Shown here one piece after another: positions 1-6,586 of a stretch of DNA of 13,000 nt. Source of the stretch: Methanocorpusculum sp. Lineage in GTDB: Archaea > Halobacteriota > Methanomicrobia > Methanomicrobiales > Methanocorpusculaceae. Position 1 is the first letter of the stretch. Each line of letters starts with the position of its first letter. The notes beneath the pieces are model-generated. The model ran no database searches. It saw only the letters and a list, made by a program, of their open reading frames with translations, and was not told the DNA's origin. The stretch spans positions 1 to 13,000 of the forward strand of contig DALTWG010000050.1 of the NCBI GenBank assembly GCA_029987245.1. The letters are read 5' to 3'. The translations under genes and the position numbers were made by a program.

Positions 1-1115
1 ATGATGATGAATATGTGAATGCAGATACCGGTGATTCGCCGTTTTTTGCCGATATGCCGGTATCTTCGAAGGATGAAGTGCGCAATTACGTTACCTCGTT
101 CGGTCTCATGTTAATTGCCACGTTGTATATTCTGGTGTTGTTCGGCATCAATGATTACATGAGCGGAGCACTGACGCAGGATGCAGCATTTTCCGGTATG
201 ACGTATCCGGCGGTGATTCTCAGTATTCTTCTCATGCTCTGCGGCATTGTCCTTCTGGTTCTTCGAAACAGGGTTTTGTCAGCAGTTACGTTTCTGTTTA
301 TGTCTGCGGAGTTTCTTATGTATGCATTGGAGTATAAATCGTATTTTGTTGTGCCCTTTGCATCGGTATTTTCCCTGATTCTTGCGGCTATTATACTGAC
401 CTGCCGCAGTCCGAAAAAGTATCTGTATGCGGTGATTAATATTTTGTGCGGTCTTATCGGGGTTCTTGGTTTGTTTGATTCGGGTACTCCTCTGGGAACT
501 GCAGCAGTCGTATGTATGATTGTGACCTCAGGCATACTCATTTATTTTGCGGTTGCCTGTGCGTCTCAAAAGATTGAGATGCCGTTTACCAAATTTCTCA
601 CCAATGATGATGATATGGCTTTTTCCCGGTCCGGTCCGGTTTTAGGCTATTTATTCCTCGGCATCTATCTTTTCATGTGGGTGCTGTATAATTTCATCGG
701 TGAGGAAAATTTCCCGCCGGAAATTATCAGCGCGGTGTGTTTTGCGGTATCATTAATGATTATGGTTATCGGTTTTCTTTCGTTTGCAGTCGGCAGAATG
801 CGGTTTACGCCGCTGCTCTTTCTCGCGACCGGGGCCGCATTTCTGATTGATTTGTATGTGTCGGGTTCGATGCATTATGTGGTTGCCATGCTTCTGCTGC
901 TTATCGGCATTTTAGCGGTTTTCAGGAAACATTCGCGTCTTATGCCGTCGCTTCTGGTAATCGGGTTCGGATTTGCGCGGTTTCTGATGAATAATGTCGA
1001 AGCGTTTCCTGAGCTTATTACAGTGGTATCTATTTTAAATATTGCGTGTATGCTTCTTGCTGTCTATCTTGCGTTTGCGGTCTTTGCGGAAAAGCCGAAA
1101 CTGCCCCTGTTTTAA
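1..1115 (+). CDS. EamA/DMT-type transporter with duplicated six-helix C-terminal region, copy 1 (5' end outside window)
   Basis: Only the C-terminal part is visible. The reading frame is open to the left edge and matches copy 2 from its residue 302 onward, so the GTG at 15 (valine 307 of copy 2) is an internal codon, not a start. The visible protein is the tail of the acidic linker followed by two related six-helix units, ending in KPKLPLF. It is identical in protein sequence to residues 307-672 of the gene at 2456-4474. The missing upstream part is presumably the ten-helix EamA domain seen in copies 2 and 3. The stop codon overlaps the stop of the convergent MFS gene: the TTAA at 1112-1115 supplies both. 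Substrate unknown; EamA proteins usually export metabolites or amino acids. A truncated pseudogene cannot be excluded because the left end is unseen. Confidence 0.85.
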   Translation, partial: DDEYVNADTGDSPFFADMPVSSKDEVRNYVTSFGLMLIATLYILVLFGINDYMSGALTQDAAFSGMTYPAVILSILLMLCGIVLLVLRNRVLSAVTFLFMSAEFLMYALEYKSYFVVPFASVFSLILAAIILTCRSPKKYLYAVINILCGLIGVLGLFDSGTPLGTAAVVCMIVTSGILIYFAVACASQKIEMPFTKFLTNDDDMAFSRSGPVLGYLFLGIYLFMWVLYNFIGEENFPPEIISAVCFAVSLMIMVIGFLSFAVGRMRFTPLLFLATGAAFLIDLYVSGSMHYVVAMLLLLIGILAVFRKHSRLMPSLLVIGFGFARFLMNNVEAFPELITVVSILNIACMLLAVYLAFAVFAEKPKLPLF

Positions 1116-1118
1116 TTT
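1..1118 (+). repeat. Long direct repeat, left copy (pairs with 3360-4477)
   Basis: Bases 1-1118 match 3360-4477 (offset 3359) line by line with one difference: C at 1106 versus G at 4465, a silent third-position change in a proline codon. Identity stops at 1119/4478, four bases after the stop codon. The left boundary is outside the window, so the true repeat may be longer. No terminal inverted repeats or transposase accompany it; it covers the C-terminal half of a paralogous gene. Confidence 0.95.
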
Positions 1119-2383
1119 TTATTTTCCCGTTTTTTCATCCGCAGTCCGCAGCATACACTCAGCGCTGCGCACAAAAGCACCAGTGCCGCGATGCTCATAT
1201 CTGCATAGAAAAAACTGCCGCAAAAGTCATAGAGATATCCTTCATAGACGGCATCAAAGGAGTAGCCGAGCCGGTACATCAGGTCAAGCACGGTGTAGGT
1301 TGCGGCAAATTTCAATAGCGATACTTTTTCCTGTATAAGCCCGGCAAATACGGGAAGAAGACCGGATGCTATCATCCCGAGAATCAGGGAATTTACAATC
1401 AAAACCGATGCAGGGTTGAAGCAGTAGGAAACAAGCATGGCAGTCCCCCAGATGCCAAACATACTGCCTAAGAGCACCAGCCGGTTTTTGCATTTTGATG
1501 CGGCAAATCCTCCGGCAAGAGAGCCGATAATAAATGAAAATCCGTAGACGGAAACGCCGAGTGTTGCCAGGTCAGCCGGTATGCCGGATGCTATGCTGTC
1601 TGCAAACTGATGATTGCTCATACAGCCGCATAAAATGCCGTGTACGAGAAATGCAAAACCCAGCAGGTAGAAAAACGGATTTTTTACCATTTCCCTGAGG
1701 ATACCGGGGATGGATACGGCTTTTGCCGCCTGCTGCTCGCTTTCATCCGTATTTCTTTTACTGCGGAATAAAAACGAGAGCGGTATGATTAAAAAAGATA
1801 TTGCGGCAAATACTGCCATGCAGGTACTAAAGCCGAAATCGTTTATCAGCCATTCCAGTACGGGGCTAGAGGTTGAACTGAATATTCCTTCGGCTGCGGA
1901 TAATATTCCTGCAAACACGACGCTTCGCTTTTCTCCGATAAAAGGAACCGAGGCTGCGTATAATATGGAGTATCCAAGGGCCGAGGCGCCCAGTGCGAAA
2001 ATTATTCCGGTAAAAACAAGGTATCCTGCAAGTGTTGTGACCAGCGCGGTTCCGGCAAGTCCTATTGTTGTGAGGATGGTGCCGGTTAGAATAATGGTGC
2101 GCGAGGAGGTTTTAATGGTTAAGTAGCCAAATATTGGTCCTGATATGCCAAGGACAAGGCTCAGGCAGGAGAAAACAATATTTATCGAGCCGTAGCTGTT
2201 TTGTGCCGTCAGTGTCATCCAGGCGGAAAGTATGCTGGTGTTTGCCCGAAATCCTGCAAAAAGGCCGTAGAGGACAACTGCAGCAGCTCCTATAAGAAGA
2301 ATGCCCGCCGGGCTGATTTTTTTCGGGCTAGCGGTGTCGGTCTGCATGGGTTTTTGTTTCATAGAGGTTTGACTGGCATGCAT
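1112..2383 (-). CDS. Major facilitator superfamily transporter
   Basis: The 423-residue protein has about twelve hydrophobic segments in two blocks separated by a charged central loop (about residues 207-236, with KRNTDESEQQ), the usual MFS layout and length. A loop after helix 2 (GYLTIKTSSR, about 86-95) sits where MFS motif A is found, but the motif is degenerate. The first helix region (LYGLFAGFRANTSILSAW) resembles monocarboxylate or oxalate/formate antiporter-like MFS members; the substrate cannot be read from sequence. The start at 2383 is the first ATG; a second in-frame ATG at 2362 (MKQKP) is also possible, and neither has a good Shine-Dalgarno. It is divergent from EamA copy 2 and shares its 72-bp upstream region. 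Its last codons run into the long repeat, its stop overlapping that of copy 1. Confidence 0.85.
   Translation of the reverse strand: MHASQTSMKQKPMQTDTASPKKISPAGILLIGAAAVVLYGLFAGFRANTSILSAWMTLTAQNSYGSINIVFSCLSLVLGISGPIFGYLTIKTSSRTIILTGTILTTIGLAGTALVTTLAGYLVFTGIIFALGASALGYSILYAASVPFIGEKRSVVFAGILSAAEGIFSSTSSPVLEWLINDFGFSTCMAVFAAISFLIIPLSFLFRSKRNTDESEQQAAKAVSIPGILREMVKNPFFYLLGFAFLVHGILCGCMSNHQFADSIASGIPADLATLGVSVYGFSFIIGSLAGGFAASKCKNRLVLLGSMFGIWGTAMLVSYCFNPASVLIVNSLILGMIASGLLPVFAGLIQEKVSLLKFAATYTVLDLMYRLGYSFDAVYEGYLYDFCGSFFYADMSIAALVLLCAALSVCCGLRMKKRENKN
1116..1135 (+). terminator. Candidate oligo-T terminator after copy 1
   Basis: Directly after the stop codon the plus strand has T runs at 1116-1120, 1122-1125 and 1130-1135, separated by only A or CCCG. 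Archaeal RNA polymerase can terminate at such U-rich tracts without a hairpin. The tract lies inside the 3' end of the convergent MFS gene. Not tested; T-rich coding sequence could produce the same pattern by chance. Confidence 0.35.
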
Positions 2384-2455
2384 AAAAAAGGTAGCGGCTC
2401 AGATTAGTACAAGGTTTATCCTGCTGTACAACCTATATAGTAGAAACAGATTAGT
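2384..2455. promoter_or_regulatory. Divergent promoter region between MFS gene and EamA copy 2
   Basis: The 72-bp gap holds a palindromic TATA-like box CTATATAG at 2433-2440. It lies 16 bases before the plus-strand ATG at 2456, so that transcript would be leaderless or nearly so, and about 50 bases before the minus-strand start at 2383, which would give a short leader there. Two direct repeats frame it: CAGATTAGTA at 2400-2409 and again at 2447-2456, and GTACAA at 2407-2412 and 2426-2431. The repeats could be operator half-sites or initiator-like elements; this is inference. Confidence 0.5.
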
Positions 2456-4474
2456 ATGGCGTTTTCTTTCAAATCCGGAAATGTGTATCTTGCGGCTGTT
2501 CTTTGCGTAGCTGCCGCCGCGATTATCAATGCATTTGAAACGCCGCTAACTAAATTATTTCTGGAAGACGTGGCGCCTGCCATGACGGCTTCTTTTTTCA
2601 ATCTCGGTTCCGGAGTATTTGTTCTGCTTCTGATGCTGTTTGGAAAAAAGACGTCTTTGAATCAAAAAGACCGGCATGTGCGAAAATCCGATATTCCATC
2701 GCTTATCGGGATGATAGCAGGTTACACTGCCGGGACGATTCTGCTTTTGGTCGGGCTTGCTATGACTTCTGCATCCACCGGTTCGGTTCTGACTAATTTT
2801 AAAACCGTTGCAACGGCACTGATTGCGTTGTTTGTTTTTCGGGAATTTATTTCCAAACGGCTCTGGATTGGCATTATTTTCATAACGCTCGGATGTATTG
2901 CGCTTTCCTGCGGGGATTTAGGGGGGTTGAGGTTTAGTCCGTGGTCGCTTATGATTTTACTTGGCTGCGTCGGCTATGGGTTTGCGTACAACTTCAATAC
3001 GAAACTCTCTCGCAGAAATCCGTGTGAAATTGTTTTAATCAAAAGTTTCGGAGTGGCTGTCTGTGCGCTTGTTGCGGCATTTTTCATGGGTGAATCTCTT
3101 CCGGCGCCGGATATGGCAGGTATTGTCATGTTTGTCGGTGTGTTTACCTCGGCTCTTGTGACGCTTCTTTTGATTTACGGGCAGAGAGAACTGGGCGCTG
3201 CCAAAGCCGGGGCGATTTTCGGGGTGTATCCGGTACTTTCCGTCATCATTTCGTTTATCATGTTTCAGGAGATGCCGACGTATTCTTTCGTCGCCTGTCT
3301 GGTTTTAGTCATTCCGGGTCTGTACTTTGCGGTTACGAAAAACAGGGAGGATGATTCGGATGATGATGAATATGTGAATGCAGATACCGGTGATTCGCCG
3401 TTTTTTGCCGATATGCCGGTATCTTCGAAGGATGAAGTGCGCAATTACGTTACCTCGTTCGGTCTCATGTTAATTGCCACGTTGTATATTCTGGTGTTGT
3501 TCGGCATCAATGATTACATGAGCGGAGCACTGACGCAGGATGCAGCATTTTCCGGTATGACGTATCCGGCGGTGATTCTCAGTATTCTTCTCATGCTCTG
3601 CGGCATTGTCCTTCTGGTTCTTCGAAACAGGGTTTTGTCAGCAGTTACGTTTCTGTTTATGTCTGCGGAGTTTCTTATGTATGCATTGGAGTATAAATCG
3701 TATTTTGTTGTGCCCTTTGCATCGGTATTTTCCCTGATTCTTGCGGCTATTATACTGACCTGCCGCAGTCCGAAAAAGTATCTGTATGCGGTGATTAATA
3801 TTTTGTGCGGTCTTATCGGGGTTCTTGGTTTGTTTGATTCGGGTACTCCTCTGGGAACTGCAGCAGTCGTATGTATGATTGTGACCTCAGGCATACTCAT
3901 TTATTTTGCGGTTGCCTGTGCGTCTCAAAAGATTGAGATGCCGTTTACCAAATTTCTCACCAATGATGATGATATGGCTTTTTCCCGGTCCGGTCCGGTT
4001 TTAGGCTATTTATTCCTCGGCATCTATCTTTTCATGTGGGTGCTGTATAATTTCATCGGTGAGGAAAATTTCCCGCCGGAAATTATCAGCGCGGTGTGTT
4101 TTGCGGTATCATTAATGATTATGGTTATCGGTTTTCTTTCGTTTGCAGTCGGCAGAATGCGGTTTACGCCGCTGCTCTTTCTCGCGACCGGGGCCGCATT
4201 TCTGATTGATTTGTATGTGTCGGGTTCGATGCATTATGTGGTTGCCATGCTTCTGCTGCTTATCGGCATTTTAGCGGTTTTCAGGAAACATTCGCGTCTT
4301 ATGCCGTCGCTTCTGGTAATCGGGTTCGGATTTGCGCGGTTTCTGATGAATAATGTCGAAGCGTTTCCTGAGCTTATTACAGTGGTATCTATTTTAAATA
4401 TTGCGTGTATGCTTCTTGCTGTCTATCTTGCGTTTGCGGTCTTTGCGGAAAAGCCGAAACTGCCGCTGTTTTAA
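2456..4474 (+). CDS. EamA/DMT-type transporter with duplicated six-helix C-terminal region, copy 2
   Basis: Complete, 672 residues, more than twice the usual 280-310 residues of an EamA protein. Residues about 8-150 and 158-293 are two EamA repeats of five helices each (ETPLTKLF near the start of the first, GAAKAGAIFGVYPVLS in the second). An acidic linker follows (about 296-320, with EDDSDDDEY). Residues 328-497 and 510-672 are two related six-helix units: YFAVACASQKIEMP at the end of the first lines up with YLAFAVFAEKPKLP at the end of the second. EamA proteins belong to the drug/metabolite transporter superfamily and act in the cytoplasmic membrane, usually exporting small molecules; the role of the added region is unknown. 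Start ATG at 2456 has no Shine-Dalgarno and sits 16 bases after a TATA-like box, as in copy 3. The substrate is not identifiable. Confidence 0.9.
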   Translation: MAFSFKSGNVYLAAVLCVAAAAIINAFETPLTKLFLEDVAPAMTASFFNLGSGVFVLLLMLFGKKTSLNQKDRHVRKSDIPSLIGMIAGYTAGTILLLVGLAMTSASTGSVLTNFKTVATALIALFVFREFISKRLWIGIIFITLGCIALSCGDLGGLRFSPWSLMILLGCVGYGFAYNFNTKLSRRNPCEIVLIKSFGVAVCALVAAFFMGESLPAPDMAGIVMFVGVFTSALVTLLLIYGQRELGAAKAGAIFGVYPVLSVIISFIMFQEMPTYSFVACLVLVIPGLYFAVTKNREDDSDDDEYVNADTGDSPFFADMPVSSKDEVRNYVTSFGLMLIATLYILVLFGINDYMSGALTQDAAFSGMTYPAVILSILLMLCGIVLLVLRNRVLSAVTFLFMSAEFLMYALEYKSYFVVPFASVFSLILAAIILTCRSPKKYLYAVINILCGLIGVLGLFDSGTPLGTAAVVCMIVTSGILIYFAVACASQKIEMPFTKFLTNDDDMAFSRSGPVLGYLFLGIYLFMWVLYNFIGEENFPPEIISAVCFAVSLMIMVIGFLSFAVGRMRFTPLLFLATGAAFLIDLYVSGSMHYVVAMLLLLIGILAVFRKHSRLMPSLLVIGFGFARFLMNNVEAFPELITVVSILNIACMLLAVYLAFAVFAEKPKLPLF

Positions 4475-4477
4475 TTT
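3360..4477 (+). repeat. Long direct repeat, right copy (pairs with 1-1118)
   Basis: This is the C-terminal half of EamA copy 2, from codon 302 to three bases beyond the stop. It matches 1-1118 with a single silent difference (4465 versus 1106). The whole preceding part of copy 2 (2456-3359) has no counterpart in the window, because copy 1 is cut by the left edge. Confidence 0.95.
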
Positions 4478-4506
4478 AGGTGCGGTTTTAAGTCTACAAG
4501 CCTTAT

Positions 4507-4540
4507 CACGTTTGAACGCATATAGTATTAATCAGTCATT
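4507..4540 (+). promoter_or_regulatory. Promoter of EamA copy 3
   Basis: CATATAG at 4519-4525 ends 16 bases before the ATG at 4541, the same spacing as CTATATAG before copy 2. Both genes then read ATGGCGTTT. This conserved arrangement supports the ATG as the true start and suggests a leaderless transcript with its own promoter, so copy 3 need not depend on read-through from copy 2, which ends 66 bases upstream. Confidence 0.5.
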
Positions 4541-6565
4541 ATGGCGTTTTTCAAGAAACCGGCGAATACGTATACTGTTGCGGTCCTCTGTGTTATTGCA
4601 GCTGCGGTTTTTGATGCCTTTGAAACGCCGCTTACCAAACTGTTTTTATCTGAGGTTACTGCTACTGTTCCGACGTTTTTCCTCAGTATCGGCGGCGGGA
4701 TTGTTGTATTACTGATGGCGCTGTTCGGACGTAAGACGTCTCTGATGGAAAAGGACCGGCATCTGCGCAAAAAAGATATTCCCTATCTCATCGGGGTTGT
4801 TCTCGGCAATTTCGGGGGTATGATTCTCATATTTTACGGGCTTACGCTGACGTCTGCTGCAACCGGTTCGGTTTTGAAAAATTTTATGACGGTTGCCATT
4901 GCTCTTGTTGCGCTGATTGTTTTCAAGGAAAAGGTTACGAAGCGTCTCTGGACAGGTATTGTTTTTATTACGCTTGGCTGTGTTGCGCTTTCGTTCGGCA
5001 CGGCTCAGGATTTTACGCTTACGCCCGCATCGATTCTGATTCTTCTCGGCTGCATCTGTTTCGGTTTTGCTGACAACTTTAACACGCAGTTAGCCCACCG
5101 TAATCCGACAGAGATTGTCATTGTAAAATCGTTTGGTGTATCATTCTGCGCTTTGATTGTTATGCTGATAACAGGCGAGGGTTTTCCTGCTTTTGATACC
5201 ATGGGGTATCTGATGCTTATCGGTGTTTTTTCAAGCGGTCTGTATCTTTTGTTCTTTACCTACGGGCAAAGACATCTCGGTGCGGCAAAGTCGGGTGCTA
5301 TTTTCGGCATTAATCCGCTTTTAAGTATTCTGCTTTCGTTTCTCATTTTCCAGGATAATCCGTCGTATTCGTTCTTTGCAGCTTTGGTTCTGGTTATTCC
5401 GGGTATGTACTTTGCCATTACGCGCAATAAAGAGGAGGAGACAGATGATGATGAATATATCAATACTAATTCAGCCGAACCGGTTTTCCTTTCGGGTCTT
5501 TCAGAGGCTTTGAAAACCGAGGTGCGCAATTATGTGACGTCGTTCGGGTTTATTTTGATGGCTACTGTGTATGTGCTTATTTTGTTTGGTATCAATGATA
5601 TGTTTCATGGGGTTCTCTCTATGGATGCAGCGTATGCTTCCATGACTGTTCCGGCTGTTATTATCGGGCTTCTTCTTTTGCTTTGCGGTGTTGTTCTTCT
5701 GGGGTTGCGCAAACGGGTTTTATCTGCTGTTACGTTTATTTTTTCAAGCGCAGGGTATTTCATTTATGCTTTTGAGGGGACGAGTTATTTCCTGACGCCG
5801 CTTATTTCGATTTTTTCGATTGTGATTGCGTTTATTTTTATGACGTCCACGAGTCCGAAAAAGTATGTGTATGCATTGATTCATGTCCTGTGGGGTATTG
5901 TCGGTTTTCTGGGGTTGTTCAACATTATGGGTCTTACGCCGGTTGTGGCTGTGACGGTTGTGCTGATGATTGTTACGGCTTCCATGCTGATTTATTTTGC
6001 GGTTGCGTGTGCGGCGCAAAAGATTCATCTTCCATTAACGAAGTTCCTTACGACTGATGATGATATGGAATTTTCGCGCACAGGTCCTGTTCTCGGGTAT
6101 CTGTTTATGGGTGCATATATTTTCATCTGGGTGGTTTATAATTTTACGGGCGAGGAGCTTCTTTCATCACAGGTCACCTATGCGATGTGTTTCATTTTGT
6201 CTCTCATGCTGATGCTTATCGGGATTCTTGCGTTTTCTATCGGGAGGATGCGCTTTACGCCGCTGCTCTTTCTTGGAGCAGGGACTGCTTTCCTGCTTGA
6301 TTTGTTTGTAAACGGGTCAATGCATTATGTGGTTGCGCTTCTTTTGCTGATTATCGGTATTTTTGCGGTATTCAGGAAGAATTCGCGTCTGCTTCCTTCG
6401 CTTCTTTTAATCGGGTTCGGGTTTTCGCGGTTTTTAATGAATAGTGTGGACACTTCCCCGGATTTGATTTATGTGGTGTCACTGATTAATATTGCATGTC
6501 TGCTTCTTGCTCTTTATCTTGCGTTCGGGGTGTTTGCAGAAAAGCCGAAACTGCCGATGTTTTAA
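4541..6565 (+). CDS. EamA/DMT-type transporter with duplicated six-helix C-terminal region, copy 3
   Basis: Complete, 674 residues, homologous to copy 2 from end to end but clearly diverged. The same layout is present: two EamA repeats (about 8-150 and 158-293; FETPLTKLFL is shared), an acidic linker (about 294-312, EEETDDDEY), then two six-helix units (about 328-497 and 511-674). The best-kept stretches between copies 2 and 3 lie in the second unit, for example GRMRFTPLLFL, GSMHYVVA and FAEKPKLP, which suggests that the extra region is under selection and not a passive appendage. It follows copy 2 in the same direction after 66 bp and faces the solute-binding protein gene, 21 bp away, tail to tail. 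Probable membrane exporter; substrate unknown. Divergence from copy 2 means this duplication is older than the copy 1/copy 2 event. Confidence 0.9.
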   Translation: MAFFKKPANTYTVAVLCVIAAAVFDAFETPLTKLFLSEVTATVPTFFLSIGGGIVVLLMALFGRKTSLMEKDRHLRKKDIPYLIGVVLGNFGGMILIFYGLTLTSAATGSVLKNFMTVAIALVALIVFKEKVTKRLWTGIVFITLGCVALSFGTAQDFTLTPASILILLGCICFGFADNFNTQLAHRNPTEIVIVKSFGVSFCALIVMLITGEGFPAFDTMGYLMLIGVFSSGLYLLFFTYGQRHLGAAKSGAIFGINPLLSILLSFLIFQDNPSYSFFAALVLVIPGMYFAITRNKEEETDDDEYINTNSAEPVFLSGLSEALKTEVRNYVTSFGFILMATVYVLILFGINDMFHGVLSMDAAYASMTVPAVIIGLLLLLCGVVLLGLRKRVLSAVTFIFSSAGYFIYAFEGTSYFLTPLISIFSIVIAFIFMTSTSPKKYVYALIHVLWGIVGFLGLFNIMGLTPVVAVTVVLMIVTASMLIYFAVACAAQKIHLPLTKFLTTDDDMEFSRTGPVLGYLFMGAYIFIWVVYNFTGEELLSSQVTYAMCFILSLMLMLIGILAFSIGRMRFTPLLFLGAGTAFLLDLFVNGSMHYVVALLLLIIGIFAVFRKNSRLLPSLLLIGFGFSRFLMNSVDTSPDLIYVVSLINIACLLLALYLAFGVFAEKPKLPMF

Positions 6566-6578
6566 CCGGCGGCAGCTG

Positions 6579-6584
6579 AAAAAA
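6579..6584 (-). terminator. Candidate oligo-T terminator after the Nramp/binding-protein operon
   Basis: On the minus strand a run of six T follows two bases after the stop codon of the binding-protein gene, in the 21-bp gap before EamA copy 3. U-rich tracts of this kind end archaeal transcripts. Short and untested. Confidence 0.35.
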
Positions 6585-6586
6585 GA

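Noticed and set aside
155..541. Minus-strand 128-codon frame, present again at 3514-3900
   Set aside because: It occurs twice only because the underlying gene is duplicated; the protein is arginine- and isoleucine-rich with no promoter or ribosome site and no family features.
15..1115. A separate 366-residue gene starting at GTG 15
   Set aside because: The frame is open to the left edge and the GTG is an internal valine codon in the complete copy at 2456-4474.
1..4477. Insertion sequence or transposon carrying the long repeat
   Set aside because: No transposase, terminal inverted repeats or target-site duplication is visible; the repeat is simply the coding 3' half of a paralogous gene.
5744..6028. 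Minus-strand 94-codon frame rich in asparagine, arginine and histidine
   Set aside because: Composition is what antisense of hydrophobic helices gives; it lies wholly inside EamA copy 3.
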